Source of the DNA: Acetobacteraceae bacterium
Lineage (GTDB): Bacteria; Pseudomonadota; Alphaproteobacteria; Acetobacterales; Acetobacteraceae
Length of the DNA: 64,000 bases
Reading direction: 5' to 3'
Assembly (NCBI GenBank): GCA_031291725.1
Contig: JARLIM010000021.1
Coordinates: 310,001 to 374,000, forward strand
Made by a program: the position numbers and the translations under genes. Shown piece by piece: positions 53,503 through 62,532 of the stretch. The first letter of the stretch is position 1. Each line of letters opens with the position of its first letter. A model generated the notes under the pieces. The model was not told the origin of the DNA. It saw only the letters and a list, made by a program, of their open reading frames with translations, and ran no database searches.

Positions 53503-54672
53503 TTACTTCGCGCCCTTGGCCGGGTCCTTCACGCCATAAATGGCGGAAAATTCCTGGTTGTAGAGCTCTCCATTCACCTTCTCGACCTTGCGCAGATACA
53601 CGTTCATCACAACGTCGCGGGTGGCCGGATCGATGCTCACCTGACCGCGCGGGCTTTCGAAGCTGTCGCCCTTCATCGCCTCGACCAGTTCCGCACCGGT
53701 GGCCTTGCCGCCGGTCTTCTTGATGGCGTCATAGATCACCTGCATGCCGTCATTGCCAAAAACGGCCATGAAGTTCGGACGCATACCGCCATTGGCCGCC
53801 TTGAAGTCAGCGACGAACTTCTTGTTCACCGCAGAATCATGGCTGGCCGAATACGGACCAGCGGTGACAACGCCCAGCGTCACATCGCCCATCGCCTGCA
53901 GTTGGTCGTCATCGGTCACGTCGCCGGTGGCGATCAGCTTGATGCCCGACTTATCCAGGCCGCGCTCGATGAACTGCTTCATGAAGATCGCGCCCATGCC
54001 GGATGGCGTGAAGACGAACACCGTGTCCGGCTTCAGATCGGCCACGCGCTGCAGGAAGGGCGAGAAATCCGGGTTGGCGAGCGGCACGCGGACGCTGGCC
54101 AGAATTTCACCGCCGGCAGCCACAAACGTCTTGTTGAACCAGGTCTCCGCATCGATGCCCGGACCGTAATCCGACACCACGGTGACAATCTTCTTCGAGC
54201 CATTCTGCGCCGCCCAGCTGCCGAACGGCCCGGCAACGGCGGGCACCACCTGCGCCGTGCGCACGATGAACGGCGATTTCTCGGTGATCACCGAGGTGGC
54301 CGCCGCCATGACAATCATCGGAATCTTCGCCTGGGTGGCAACCGGGGCGGTGGCCAATGCCAGCGGGGTCAGACCAAAGCCTGCGATGGCATCGACATGA
54401 TCCTTCACCACCAATTCCTGCGCCAGACGCTTGGTGGTGTCCGGCACGCCCGCATCGTCGCGCAGGATCACTTCGATCTTGCGACCGGCGACCACATCGC
54501 CATGTTCCTTGACGAACAGGTTCACGGCCGCATCGATCTGCTTGCCGGTGGACTGGGAGGGCCCCGTCATCGGCACGATCAGGCCGATCTTGAACGGCGT
54601 CTGCGCGTGCGCGGCAGCGGCACTCAGCAGCAACGCTGCCGTGGCAAGGATGGTGTTGCGAAAGCTTGTCAT
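53503..54672 (-). CDS. Liv-type ABC substrate-binding protein (system 2)
   Basis: 389-residue Peripla_BP_6 protein. Signal peptide ~1-23 (ILATAALLLSAAAAHA-QTP), then FKIGLIVPMTGPSQSTGKQI and ATSVITEKSPFIVRTAQVVP. Together with livHMGF and the aromatic-type enzymes downstream and upstream, it is likely tuned to an aromatic or hydroaromatic acid, as several members of this group are; the ligand itself is not shown by sequence. Confidence 0.92.
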   Translation of the reverse strand: MTSFRNTILATAALLLSAAAAHAQTPFKIGLIVPMTGPSQSTGKQIDAAVNLFVKEHGDVVAGRKIEVILRDDAGVPDTTKRLAQELVVKDHVDAIAGFGLTPLALATAPVATQAKIPMIVMAAATSVITEKSPFIVRTAQVVPAVAGPFGSWAAQNGSKKIVTVVSDYGPGIDAETWFNKTFVAAGGEILASVRVPLANPDFSPFLQRVADLKPDTVFVFTPSGMGAIFMKQFIERGLDKSGIKLIATGDVTDDDQLQAMGDVTLGVVTAGPYSASHDSAVNKKFVADFKAANGGMRPNFMAVFGNDGMQVIYDAIKKTGGKATGAELVEAMKGDSFESPRGQVSIDPATRDVVMNVYLRKVEKVNGELYNQEFSAIYGVKDPAKGAK

Positions 54673-54730
54673 TTTGTTTCGTTTCCTCTGTCAGTTGCGG
54701 CCGATTGTTAGCTTTTGGCGCGGCAGAAGG

Positions 54731-55606
54731 TCAATCCGCCGCTTGGGACGTGGCAGACCGTTGCGCCAACAATGCATCCAGCATGGCATCAAGATCGGTG
54801 CCGTGCAGCACATCTTTTGGCAGAAGCTTCCCTTGTTGCGCCGCCAGCGCCTGCCGCTCGGCAATGGCGGGCGACATGATCGCCGGAATCCCGGCCTCGC
54901 GCACCGTCACCGCCACTTCCAGCACTTCTTCCGAGCGACGCTTGCCGTGAATCAGCGCGCGACTCATCACATAGCGCGCCAGATCGCGCCAGGCCGGGTG
55001 CGGCAGCGTGTCGCCCAGGCTGTCGAGCACTTTCTGCTCCACACCGTAATGCCGTGCCGTCTGCATGCATTCGGTGACGAGCGCCTCCAGCCCCTTGATC
55101 ATGATCGAGCGGCACATCTTCACCGATGAGGCCCCGCCGATCTCGTCGGAATAGATTTTCAAATCCATCGCCAGCCCATCGGCCGCCGCGATGAAATCGG
55201 CCGCATGCACGCCGCCCAGCCACATCGGCGAGGCCAGGCCCTTCGGCGGCACCGACGTCATCACCGCCGCTTCCACATAGCGTCCACCCGCGGCGGTCAC
55301 GGCGGCTGCCGTCTTCTGCTTGGTGCCGGGTGAGACGGAGTTCACATCCAGCACGAACGGGCCATGCCCAAGGCCGGGAAGGGCTGCTTCAAGAGCGGCC
55401 AATGCCGATCCGGCGGTCACGGAGGAGATCACCAGTTCCGCGCCCCGCACCGCTTCCACTGCCGACGCGGCAAAGCTGACGCCCTCAGCCGGCGCGACCG
55501 CGATCACGTCAAAGGCGGTGATGGTCTGCACGCCCTTCGCCCGCATATCGCGCGCGAAAATACGGCCCACTTCACCAAAGCCGATAATGGCAACGTGGCT
55601 GAACAT
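54731..55606 (-). CDS. NAD(P)-binding dehydrogenase with DUF1932 domain
   Basis: 291-residue 6-phosphogluconate/beta-hydroxyacid dehydrogenase-like protein. N-terminal Rossmann motif AIIGFGEVGRIFARDMRAKG, then central FVLDVNSVSPGTKQKTAAAV, SSVKMCRSIMIKGLEALVTE (Lys-containing helix) and a C-terminal DUF1932 region. The exact reaction is unknown. It sits between a tautomerase gene and the Liv binding protein, so it likely oxidises or reduces an intermediate of the same acid-degrading pathway, possibly replacing LigC-like chemistry; this is inference. Confidence 0.85.
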   Translation of the reverse strand: MFSHVAIIGFGEVGRIFARDMRAKGVQTITAFDVIAVAPAEGVSFAASAVEAVRGAELVISSVTAGSALAALEAALPGLGHGPFVLDVNSVSPGTKQKTAAAVTAAGGRYVEAAVMTSVPPKGLASPMWLGGVHAADFIAAADGLAMDLKIYSDEIGGASSVKMCRSIMIKGLEALVTECMQTARHYGVEQKVLDSLGDTLPHPAWRDLARYVMSRALIHGKRRSEEVLEVAVTVREAGIPAIMSPAIAERQALAAQQGKLLPKDVLHGTDLDAMLDALLAQRSATSQAAD

Positions 55607-55652
55607 GAAACCCTCCCCTTCCCTCTCACCAACCCGTCATTCCCCCCTTTCC

Positions 55653-55741
55653 GTCATTGCGAGGAGGGAACCGACGAAGCAACCCAGGAGTCACACCAAC
55701 TGACTCCTGGGTTGCTTCGTCACTGCGTTCCTCGCAATGAC
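55653..55741. repeat. Long GTCATTGCGAGG palindrome between tautomerase and dehydrogenase genes
   Basis: Arms of 41 bases: outer 13 bp GTCATTGCGAGGA/TCCTCGCAATGAC, a largely mismatched 7-base bulge, then a 21-bp inner stem containing ACGAAGCAACCCAGGAGTCA, with a 7-base loop CACCAAC. One of the most complete copies in the window. Occupies the 137-base gap within the operon. Confidence 0.9.
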
Positions 55742-55743
55742 GG

Positions 55744-56829
55744 TTAGAGCGGCCAAACCCTTGCCGGCACATACACAAACCCATCCATCAGCCGCCGCGC
55801 GGTGCGCAGCAGTGCCGAACGCCGCACCTTCAATTCCCCGTCGCTGTGCTCGACTTCCAGATCGACGGTGAAGAAGCCCGTTGGGTGCTCCACATCCAGC
55901 CGCATCGGCCCGTCCGTTGGCAACACCGCAATGCCCTCGGCCACCGAGCCCGGCAGCACGCAGGCCGTCGCCACCGAAACCGCGCCCAGCACGCCGATCG
56001 TCTTGTGCACACGATGCGGAATGAAATTGCGCGTGTTGACCGCACCACCGGCCAGCGGCGGCGAGATCAGGCACATTTTCGGCACCGTCTTTTTCGTCAC
56101 ATCGCCCAGATTCATCATCGGGCCAACCGCCAGACGCAGCGCCTCCACCTTCTGGCGCAGCTCCTGATTGGCTTCCATCGCCTCAGGCGTCTCCGCCCCG
56201 GTGATGCCGAAATCAGCAGCCCGCATCAACACCACCGGCATGCCATTGTCGATGCAGGTCACATCCACGCCATTGACCACATCCTTGGCATGACCGGTCG
56301 GCAACAGCGCGCCACAGGTGGAGCCGGCCACATCGAGGAAATCGAGCAGCACCGGCGCATGGGTTCCCGGCACACCGTCAATCCGCGCCGTGCCATCGAA
56401 ATTCGGCACGCCGTCCGGGGTCTCGATGGTGGCGATGGCGACGTTGCTGGTGTTGACCATGTGAATGCGCACCCGCGTCACATCGCCCTGCGGCGGCACA
56501 ATCCCGCGCAGCACCGCAAAGGCCGCCACACCGGCGAGGATGTTGCCGCAATTCTGCGACGGATCGATGCGGGCTTCGTCCACCACACATTGCAGGAACA
56601 GATAATCCACATCCGCATCGACACGCGACGGCTTGGAGACCACGGCGATCTTGCTCGTCAGCGGATCGGCGCCACCCATGCCGTCAATCTGCCGGATATC
56701 GGGCGAGCCCATCGCCGCCAACAGCACGGCATCACGGGTCGGGATGTCAGACGGCAGATCGTCAGCGAGGAAATACAGCCCCTTCGACGTTCCCCCCCGC
56801 ATCGCCATACAGCGAACAGCGCGTTCCAT
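55744..56829 (-). CDS. 4-Oxalomesaconate tautomerase-like (PrpF family)
   Basis: 361-residue PrpF-family isomerase. N-terminal AMRGGTSKGLYFLADDLPSD, DGMGGADPLTSKIAVV and SQNCGNILAGVAAFAVLRGI, where the conserved Cys is a candidate acid/base. In gallate and protocatechuate 4,5-cleavage pathways GalD/LigU of this family convert keto- to enol-oxalomesaconate. Adjacency to the CHA aldolase-type gene supports that role over methylaconitate isomerase (PrpF), although the prp operon is elsewhere in the window. Start four bases from the aldolase stop. Confidence 0.85.
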   Translation of the reverse strand: MERAVRCMAMRGGTSKGLYFLADDLPSDIPTRDAVLLAAMGSPDIRQIDGMGGADPLTSKIAVVSKPSRVDADVDYLFLQCVVDEARIDPSQNCGNILAGVAAFAVLRGIVPPQGDVTRVRIHMVNTSNVAIATIETPDGVPNFDGTARIDGVPGTHAPVLLDFLDVAGSTCGALLPTGHAKDVVNGVDVTCIDNGMPVVLMRAADFGITGAETPEAMEANQELRQKVEALRLAVGPMMNLGDVTKKTVPKMCLISPPLAGGAVNTRNFIPHRVHKTIGVLGAVSVATACVLPGSVAEGIAVLPTDGPMRLDVEHPTGFFTVDLEVEHSDGELKVRRSALLRTARRLMDGFVYVPARVWPL

Positions 56830-56833
56830 GGGA

Positions 56834-57520
56834 TTACTGCTCCGAATAATCGATATATTTCAGACCGGCCGCCGCCAGACGCTCGCGCATCTTGTAAAGG
56901 TCCAGCCCCAGCACACCGGCGGCCAACTGCGCGCGCTTGCCGCCTTCATTGGCTTCACGCGCTTGCGCCGCCGCCAGAACCTTCTCGGCATCCTTGCGAC
57001 GCACCACCGTCACACCGTCATCATCGGCCACGATCACATCGCCCGGATTGATCAGCTGCGTGCCGACCACCACCGGGATATTCACCGAGCCCAGCGTCTC
57101 CTTCACCGTGCCCTGCGACGAGATCGCCTTGGACCACACCGGAAAGCCCATCTCCGTCAGGTCGCGCACGTCGCGCACACCGGCATCGATGATCAGGCCG
57201 CGCACGCCGCGCGCCATCAGCGAGGTGGCAAGCAGATCGCCGAAATACCCGGCATCCGACGGCGAGGTGGGCGCCACCACCAGGATATCGCCCGGTTGGC
57301 ACTGCTCGACGGCCACATGGATCATCCAATTGTCGCACGGCGCTGCCGAGACCGTCACCGCCGAGCCTGCGATGCGCGCTCCGGCATAGATCGGACGCAG
57401 CGTGGAGCCGAGATAGCCGATGCGGCCCTGCGCCTCATGCACGGTGGAAGCGCCAATGGCGGCGAGGCCGTCAACCACTTCAAGGGCAGCGCGGGGAACA
57501 TTGCGAACGACGACGCTCAT
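56834..57520 (-). CDS. 4-Carboxy-4-hydroxy-2-oxoadipate aldolase-like (LigK/GalC, RraA fold)
   Basis: 228-residue RraA-fold aldolase/decarboxylase. Blocks: [60 protein letters not shown], with metal and pyruvate-enolate binding expected at the R/D residues, and [20 protein letters not shown]. LigK/GalC splits CHA into pyruvate and oxaloacetate. [11 protein letters not shown] start at 57520 with GGAGAAAA upstream. Together with the tautomerase it forms the tail of the 4,5-cleavage route; LigJ/GalB hydratase is missing here. Confidence 0.88.
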   Translation of the reverse strand: MSVVVRNVPRAALEVVDGLAAIGASTVHEAQGRIGYLGSTLRPIYAGARIAGSAVTVSAAPCDNWMIHVAVEQCQPGDILVVAPTSPSDAGYFGDLLATSLMARGVRGLIIDAGVRDVRDLTEMGFPVWSKAISSQGTVKETLGSVNIPVVVGTQLINPGDVIVADDDGVTVVRRKDAEKVLAAAQAREANEGGKRAQLAAGVLGLDLYKMRERLAAAGLKYIDYSEQ

Positions 57521-57567
57521 GGTTTTCTCCAATCCTAGGGCAGGTCGACGACCCGCCAATTGCGAAC

Positions 57568-59148
57568 CTAATCCTTGCTCACGCCCCAAAAGCGCGGGAA
57601 GCCGTTGGAGACGCCCTGCAACGCGCTGCGATACGCGGTCGGAGACACCACCTGCCCCAGCGGTATCGACGGCGCTTCCTCAAGGGCGACCACCTGCAAA
57701 TCGGCGCAGATCTTCTTGCGTTCAGCCTCGGTGGCCGCCTGCAGATACGCCGCATGCAGCATTTCGGTGCGCGGGCTGGTCGGCCAGCCATACCACGCCT
57801 TTTCTCCATTGCCGCGCGCGAGGAAGGAATCCGCCGGGTTGAGCTGGCCCAGCCCATTAATCGCTGACGGGAAGACGTTCCAGCCGCCCTTATCCAGGCC
57901 AAGCTTACTGTTGCGGCGCTGGAACATGGTGCCCGAATCCATCGCCTGCTGATCCACGTTCAGCCCAATACGTTTGAACAGATCGGCCGCCACATTGGCC
58001 ATCGGCCCATTCACCGGGTGATCGGTCGGCGACATGATCACCACGCGCTCCCCCTTATAGCCGGACGCTGCCACCTCGGCCTGCGCACGCGCGATGTCGG
58101 TCTTGCCGAACAACCCGTCCATGCCTGCCTTACTCGCCATCGGCGTCTCGACCGGGAACAGCCCCATCGGCACGCGCCACAGCGAGGGATCGGTGGAATA
58201 GGCGCTCATGAACTCGGTCTGATCCACCGCCCGCAGCACCGCCCGACGCAGCGCCTGATTGTCGAAGGGCGCAATGAGGCAGTTGAAGCGCAGAATGGCC
58301 ACCTGCCCGGTCGAATCATGCACGGCAATCTTGATGCGCTTATCCTTGCGCAGCACCGGCAGCAGATCGGGCGGCGGGGTTTCCAGCCAATCGACCTCGC
58401 CGGATTGCAAAGCCGCCACCGCCGTCGCCGTCTCCGGCATCGTCAGCCACTCAACCCGATCCAGCTTCACCACTTTCGGCCCAGCCGTCAGGCTCGGGCG
58501 ACCCGAAGGACGCGGCACATAACCGTGGAATTTTTCATACACCACCCGCGCCCCCGGCACGCGCTCGCTTGCCACGAAGCGGAACGGGCCGGAGCCGATC
58601 AGTTCCGGCACCGCCTTGAACGGGTCGGTATGGGCGGCCAGACGCTCGGGCATGATCGCCGGCATATTCGGCGACAGCTTGCCCAGCGCATCCGGCAGCA
58701 GGCGGAAGCTGGATTTCAGCCGGAACCGCACCGTGCGGTCGGTGGGGGCGGAAATCTCGTCCACCACCTCCATCAGGCTCATCGCGAACACATCGCGCGC
58801 GCCCCACCGTTTGATACTCGCCACCACGTCGCGCCCCAGCACCGGGCTGCCATCATGGAAGCGCAGCCCCTCACGCAGCGTGATCGTCCAATCCTTGCTG
58901 TCCGGATCGGACACCACGCCCTCGGCCATCTGGTTTTGCACCTGCATCTGCTCATCGACGCCGAACAGGCTGTCGAAGACCAGGAAGGAATGGGTGCGGG
59001 TGATGGCGTTGGTGTTCGTCACCGGGTCGAGCACGGCCAGATCGACATAGGGCACGAAGCGCAACACGCTGGAGCCCGCCGCCCGCGCAAGGCTGGGGGC
59101 GGCCAGGCTTGCAGCGGCGGCGGAGGCGAGGAAGGTGCGGCGCTGCAT
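57568..59148 (-). CDS. Tat-exported family 5 ABC substrate-binding protein
   Basis: 526-residue SBP family 5 (peptide/nickel/oligopeptide-type) binding protein. Twin-arginine signal [20 protein letters not shown] with AxA end. Mature: [40 protein letters not shown]. No permease or ATPase of the Dpp/Opp type is adjacent, so it must use components encoded elsewhere or act as an accessory binder for this cluster. Start at 59148, two bases after the aroE stop. Confidence 0.9.
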   Translation of the reverse strand: MQRRTFLASAAAASLAAPSLARAAGSSVLRFVPYVDLAVLDPVTNTNAITRTHSFLVFDSLFGVDEQMQVQNQMAEGVVSDPDSKDWTITLREGLRFHDGSPVLGRDVVASIKRWGARDVFAMSLMEVVDEISAPTDRTVRFRLKSSFRLLPDALGKLSPNMPAIMPERLAAHTDPFKAVPELIGSGPFRFVASERVPGARVVYEKFHGYVPRPSGRPSLTAGPKVVKLDRVEWLTMPETATAVAALQSGEVDWLETPPPDLLPVLRKDKRIKIAVHDSTGQVAILRFNCLIAPFDNQALRRAVLRAVDQTEFMSAYSTDPSLWRVPMGLFPVETPMASKAGMDGLFGKTDIARAQAEVAASGYKGERVVIMSPTDHPVNGPMANVAADLFKRIGLNVDQQAMDSGTMFQRRNSKLGLDKGGWNVFPSAINGLGQLNPADSFLARGNGEKAWYGWPTSPRTEMLHAAYLQAATEAERKKICADLQVVALEEAPSIPLGQVVSPTAYRSALQGVSNGFPRFWGVSKD

Positions 59149-59150
59149 GG

Positions 59151-60032
59151 CTATGCTCCCGGCGTCTTGGCGCGAATGTCGTCTTCCAGCAATTGGCGCA
59201 ACGCGGGCGTCACGTTCGGACGTGTGCCGAACATGTTCTCGAACACCGGCACACCCTGGTGCATCAGCATGCCCAGCCCATCGACGCCGCGATGCCCCTG
59301 CGCGCGCGCCTGCTTCAGCAAGGCGGTTTCCAGCGGCACATACACAATATCGTACACCACCGCCGAGGGCTTGAGCGGCGTGAGATCGATCTCCATCGGT
59401 GCCTTGCCGAGCATGCCCAGCACGGTGGCATTGACCAGCAAATCCGCCTGCCCCAGGGCGGCATCCATCTCGCACCAGCCCATCACCGTCACCTTGTTGC
59501 CGCGCGGGCCGAGTTCCTTGGCGTTGAATTCGGCGGCCAGCGTGTCGGCATTCTCCCGCGTGCGGTTGAGCATGATCACATCGCACCCGCGCGTGAGCAG
59601 GCTGAACAAAATCGCCCGCGTCGCCCCACCGGCGCCCAGCACCACGGCGGTATTCGTGGCACCCTTATCCCAACCAGGAGCAGAGGCGTCGAGATTGGCG
59701 ATGAAGCCATAAGCATCGGTGTTGCCCCCCACCCAGGCATCACCCTCCAGCCAAATCGTGTTGACCGCCCCAATGGCGCGCGCGGCATCGTCGATGCGGC
59801 TCATCGCGCGCAACGCTGCCAGCTTGTGCGGCGCGGTCACATTACCGCCAACATAACCCCGCTCGCGGAAGGTGGCGAAGAATTCGGCAAACCCGTCTGG
59901 CGGCACCTCTTCGCGGCCATATTCGCCGGCAAGCCCGTAATGCTTCAACCAATAGCCATACAGCATCGGTGAGCGGGATTGCGCCACCGGATATCCCATG
60001 ATGCAGGCGCGCTTGATCGGGGCAGAGTGCAT
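59151..60032 (-). CDS. aroE: Shikimate dehydrogenase (AroE family)
   Basis: 293-residue NADP shikimate/quinate dehydrogenase. Substrate side: GYPVAQSRSPMLYGYWLKHY (two Ser that hold shikimate) and GGNVTAPHKLAALR (catalytic Lys). Cofactor side: VLGAGGATRAILFSLLTRGC and NRTRENADTLAAEF. Its position in an acid-uptake and aromatic-degradation operon, not with other aro genes, suggests a catabolic role on quinate/shikimate feeding protocatechuate; biosynthetic use is also possible. Start at 60032 with AAGGGAAA upstream. Confidence 0.88.
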   Translation of the reverse strand: MHSAPIKRACIMGYPVAQSRSPMLYGYWLKHYGLAGEYGREEVPPDGFAEFFATFRERGYVGGNVTAPHKLAALRAMSRIDDAARAIGAVNTIWLEGDAWVGGNTDAYGFIANLDASAPGWDKGATNTAVVLGAGGATRAILFSLLTRGCDVIMLNRTRENADTLAAEFNAKELGPRGNKVTVMGWCEMDAALGQADLLVNATVLGMLGKAPMEIDLTPLKPSAVVYDIVYVPLETALLKQARAQGHRGVDGLGMLMHQGVPVFENMFGTRPNVTPALRQLLEDDIRAKTPGA

Positions 60033-60192
60033 GTGCGTTTCCCTTGTTGAATGACCGGTAGAACTGGCGGCACCTGGAGTCACATCGAATTCCACCAGCA
60101 GCCCATCAGCTTTTGCTATAGCGCGCACAAATTCTACATTAACCAAATGGTGCAAAGACCACGAAATCCAATGGTTCCCCGATTGCGCATAT

Positions 60193-60657
60193 CTATGCTT
60201 TGTGAATCGGATCAATCCACGGCACGGTTTCTGGCGCTTCCACCGGCTCGATGTCCAGATTGATCACCACCGTTTCCGAATCAGAACGCATCAACACGCA
60301 TTCCAACGTTTCATCTTCGCTGGCGTTGATTTCCTGATGCGGCACGAAGGGCGGCACGAAGATGAAATCCCCCGGACCGGCCTCGGCGGTGAATTCCAAC
60401 CTTTCGCCCCAGCGCATCCGCGCACGTCCCTTGATGACATAGATCACGCTTTCCAATTCGCCATGATGATGCGCGCCGGTTTTGGCATTCGGGTGAATAT
60501 GCACCGTGCCTGCCCAAATCTTCTGCGCACCGACACGTGCCATGTCGATGGCCACCGCGCGGTCCATGCCGGGGGTGGTGGCGGTGCTCGGTTGCAGGCA
60601 ATTGCCGGGAATGACGCGAATGCCGTTTTCGCGCCAATCGTGACTATGATCGGCCAT
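60193..60657 (-). CDS. Single-domain cupin protein
   Basis: 154-residue cupin. Motif 1 GAHHHGELESVIYVIKG supplies His/His/Glu metal ligands, motif 2 PFVPHQEINAS the last His. MADHSHDWRENGIRVI start at 60657 with GAGGGAAA upstream. Likely a metal-dependent dioxygenase, isomerase or binding protein in the same acid pathway; reaction unknown. First leftward gene of the cluster, 160 bases upstream of aroE. Confidence 0.85.
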   Translation of the reverse strand: MADHSHDWRENGIRVIPGNCLQPSTATTPGMDRAVAIDMARVGAQKIWAGTVHIHPNAKTGAHHHGELESVIYVIKGRARMRWGERLEFTAEAGPGDFIFVPPFVPHQEINASEDETLECVLMRSDSETVVINLDIEPVEAPETVPWIDPIHKA

Positions 60658-60707
60658 CTGGGTTTCCCTCACCATTTGGCCGAATGTGCGCGCGCCGGAA
60701 CCCGGCT

Positions 60708-61775
60708 TCAACCCTTCTCACGGTCAAGCAATGCTCGCTTGCGGGAAATTCCCCAGCGATACCCAGCCAATCCGCCATCCTTGGCGACGATGCGATGGCA
60801 CGGCACCACCACCGCGAACGGGTTGGCCGCACACGCACTCGCCACCGCCCGCACCGCCTTGGGCATGCCGAGTTCTGTGGCAAGTTGGCTGTAAACCCGG
60901 GTCTCGCCCGGCGGAATGCTGCGCAGCGTCTCCCATACACGGCGCTGAAACGCAGTGCCGCGAATGTCCAGCGGCAGCGCGAAACCGGGGGCCGGGTGCT
61001 CGATATGCGCAATCACCCGCTCCAAATCCGCCGCCAATGCCGCATCGGCGGCGATGCTGGCCTGCGGAAAGCGGGAATGGAGTTCTGCCAGCATCGACGC
61101 GGCGTCGTCGCCCAACAGGATCGCGCAAATCCCACGCTCTGCCTGGGCCACCAGAACCAGGCCAAAATCGCTGCCGCCGACGGCATAGCCGATCCGCTCG
61201 CCCGCCCCGCCCGCACGATAGCGGCGCGGTGTCATCCCGAGCATGGAATCGGCATTGGCATAAAAACGGGCGGCGGAGTTGAAGCCGGATTCATAGACCG
61301 TCTCGGTCACACTCGCCGATCCCGCCAGTCCATCGCGCACCCGCTTGCCACGCTCCGCCTCGGCATAGGCTTTCGGCGTCACCCCGGTCAGGCGGCGAAA
61401 CAGCCGGTGGAAATGGAAGGCCGACACGCCAGCCTCCCGCGCCAGCTCCTCCAGGCGCGGCAGCGCGTCTGCGCCCTCGATCTGCCGACAGGCGGCTGCG
61501 ATCAACGCCGCCTCGCGCTCGGCTTTCGGCGGCAAATCCGGGCGACAGCGTTTGCAGGCGCGAAATCCAGCCGCCTCCGCCTCGGCCGCCCCGGCGTGAA
61601 AGGCCAGATTTTCCAGCCGTGCCGGACGCGATGCACAAGACGGACAGCAATAGATGCCGGTCGTGGCGACGGAATAGACAAAATGCCCATCCGCCGCCCG
61701 ATCCCGCGCCCGCACGGCGGCCAGACGGTCGGCCTGAGTCACATAACGTGCCCGATTGATCGCGTTCACCCGCAT
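60708..61775 (-). CDS. ada: Ada: bifunctional DNA-alkylation regulator and O6-methylguanine-DNA methyltransferase
   Basis: 355-residue three-part protein. Residues ~1-85: zinc/methylphosphotriester domain with four Cys (CCPSCASRPARLENL... RACKRCRPD). ~85-180: AraC-type HTH (LARLEELAREAGVSAFHFHRL-like). ~190-355: methyltransferase with PCHRIVAKDGGLAGYRWG, acceptor Cys near residue 326. Self-methylated Ada activates alkylation-repair genes. Start at 61775 (MRVNAI) with GGGGGAGGCG upstream. Confidence 0.95.
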   Translation of the reverse strand: MRVNAINRARYVTQADRLAAVRARDRAADGHFVYSVATTGIYCCPSCASRPARLENLAFHAGAAEAEAAGFRACKRCRPDLPPKAEREAALIAAACRQIEGADALPRLEELAREAGVSAFHFHRLFRRLTGVTPKAYAEAERGKRVRDGLAGSASVTETVYESGFNSAARFYANADSMLGMTPRRYRAGGAGERIGYAVGGSDFGLVLVAQAERGICAILLGDDAASMLAELHSRFPQASIAADAALAADLERVIAHIEHPAPGFALPLDIRGTAFQRRVWETLRSIPPGETRVYSQLATELGMPKAVRAVASACAANPFAVVVPCHRIVAKDGGLAGYRWGISRKRALLDREKG

Positions 61776-61857
61776 CGCCTCCCCCAAAACAACAACAGGA
61801 TGTCAGAGCCAACTCGGCTCTGCATCCTGTCCTTTGCGCGGCAATTCGCGGCAGCGA

Positions 61858-62532
61858 TCAGTGGTGATAGGGCGTGGCCACATCCTTGACGACGAACGCC
61901 ACCGGCTTGCCCGCGGATTGCACCAGGAACACGCTGTTCATGCCGCCCTGCTCAAGCCCCGACAAGGCAATCGGGTCCGCCGATTTATCGGTGCAGGATG
62001 CCTTCACGTTCGCCGTCGTCGGATTGACCGCGCGGGTCTTCTGGCTGCCACCATCGACATCCTTGAACACCGCCTGCCCGCCCGGATCCAACGCCAGCAC
62101 ACCGCCCGCGCAGCCCGCAATGGCATTGTAGAACGCCAGACGTGCCTTGGTCTGGTTGAACTCGGCCACATCGGTCACACCGACAATCTTCGCCCCCGCC
62201 GCATCCGGCAGCAGCAAAATCGTCAGGAAGCCATCCGGGTCGGCCGAGGCCGTGCCGGAGACGGTCTTGCCGCCAACTGAAACCGAGAGCGACAATTTCT
62301 TGCCCGCCACCGCCTCCACCACGTCATAGGCCGATACGCGATCCGAAGTGCCGGTGCCGAGCGACAAGGCCGCCCGGAAATCCGGCTTCACATCCGCCTT
62401 GGCATCCAAGGCGCTGACCACGCGCACATAGGCCGAGCCTTTCGGCGGCTGCGGCCCATAGAGCGCCTCCTGCGCCTGAGCGCCGACAAAGCTGCCGACG
62501 AACAGGGCGGAGGCCAGCAGCAGCGCGCGCAT
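61858..62532 (-). CDS. AlgF-like periplasmic protein (exopolysaccharide acetylation)
   Basis: 224-residue secreted protein resembling AlgF, an accessory factor for O-acetylation of exopolysaccharides such as alginate. Signal peptide ~1-20 (LLLASALFVGSFVGAQA-QEA). Mature start ALYGPQPPKGSAYVRVVSAL matches the AlgF LYxPxPPxGSAFVRV pattern. Its start overlaps the AlgJ-like stop by one base, so the pair is co-translated. Confidence 0.8.
   Translation of the reverse strand: MRALLLASALFVGSFVGAQAQEALYGPQPPKGSAYVRVVSALDAKADVKPDFRAALSLGTGTSDRVSAYDVVEAVAGKKLSLSVSVGGKTVSGTASADPDGFLTILLLPDAAGAKIVGVTDVAEFNQTKARLAFYNAIAGCAGGVLALDPGGQAVFKDVDGGSQKTRAVNPTTANVKASCTDKSADPIALSGLEQGGMNSVFLVQSAGKPVAFVVKDVATPYHH

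Noticed and set aside
55744-56829. PrpF of the methylcitrate cycle
   Set aside because: It is 15 kb from prpDCB, the prp operon has PrpD and no acnD, and its neighbour is a LigK-type aldolase; 4-oxalomesaconate tautomerase fits better.
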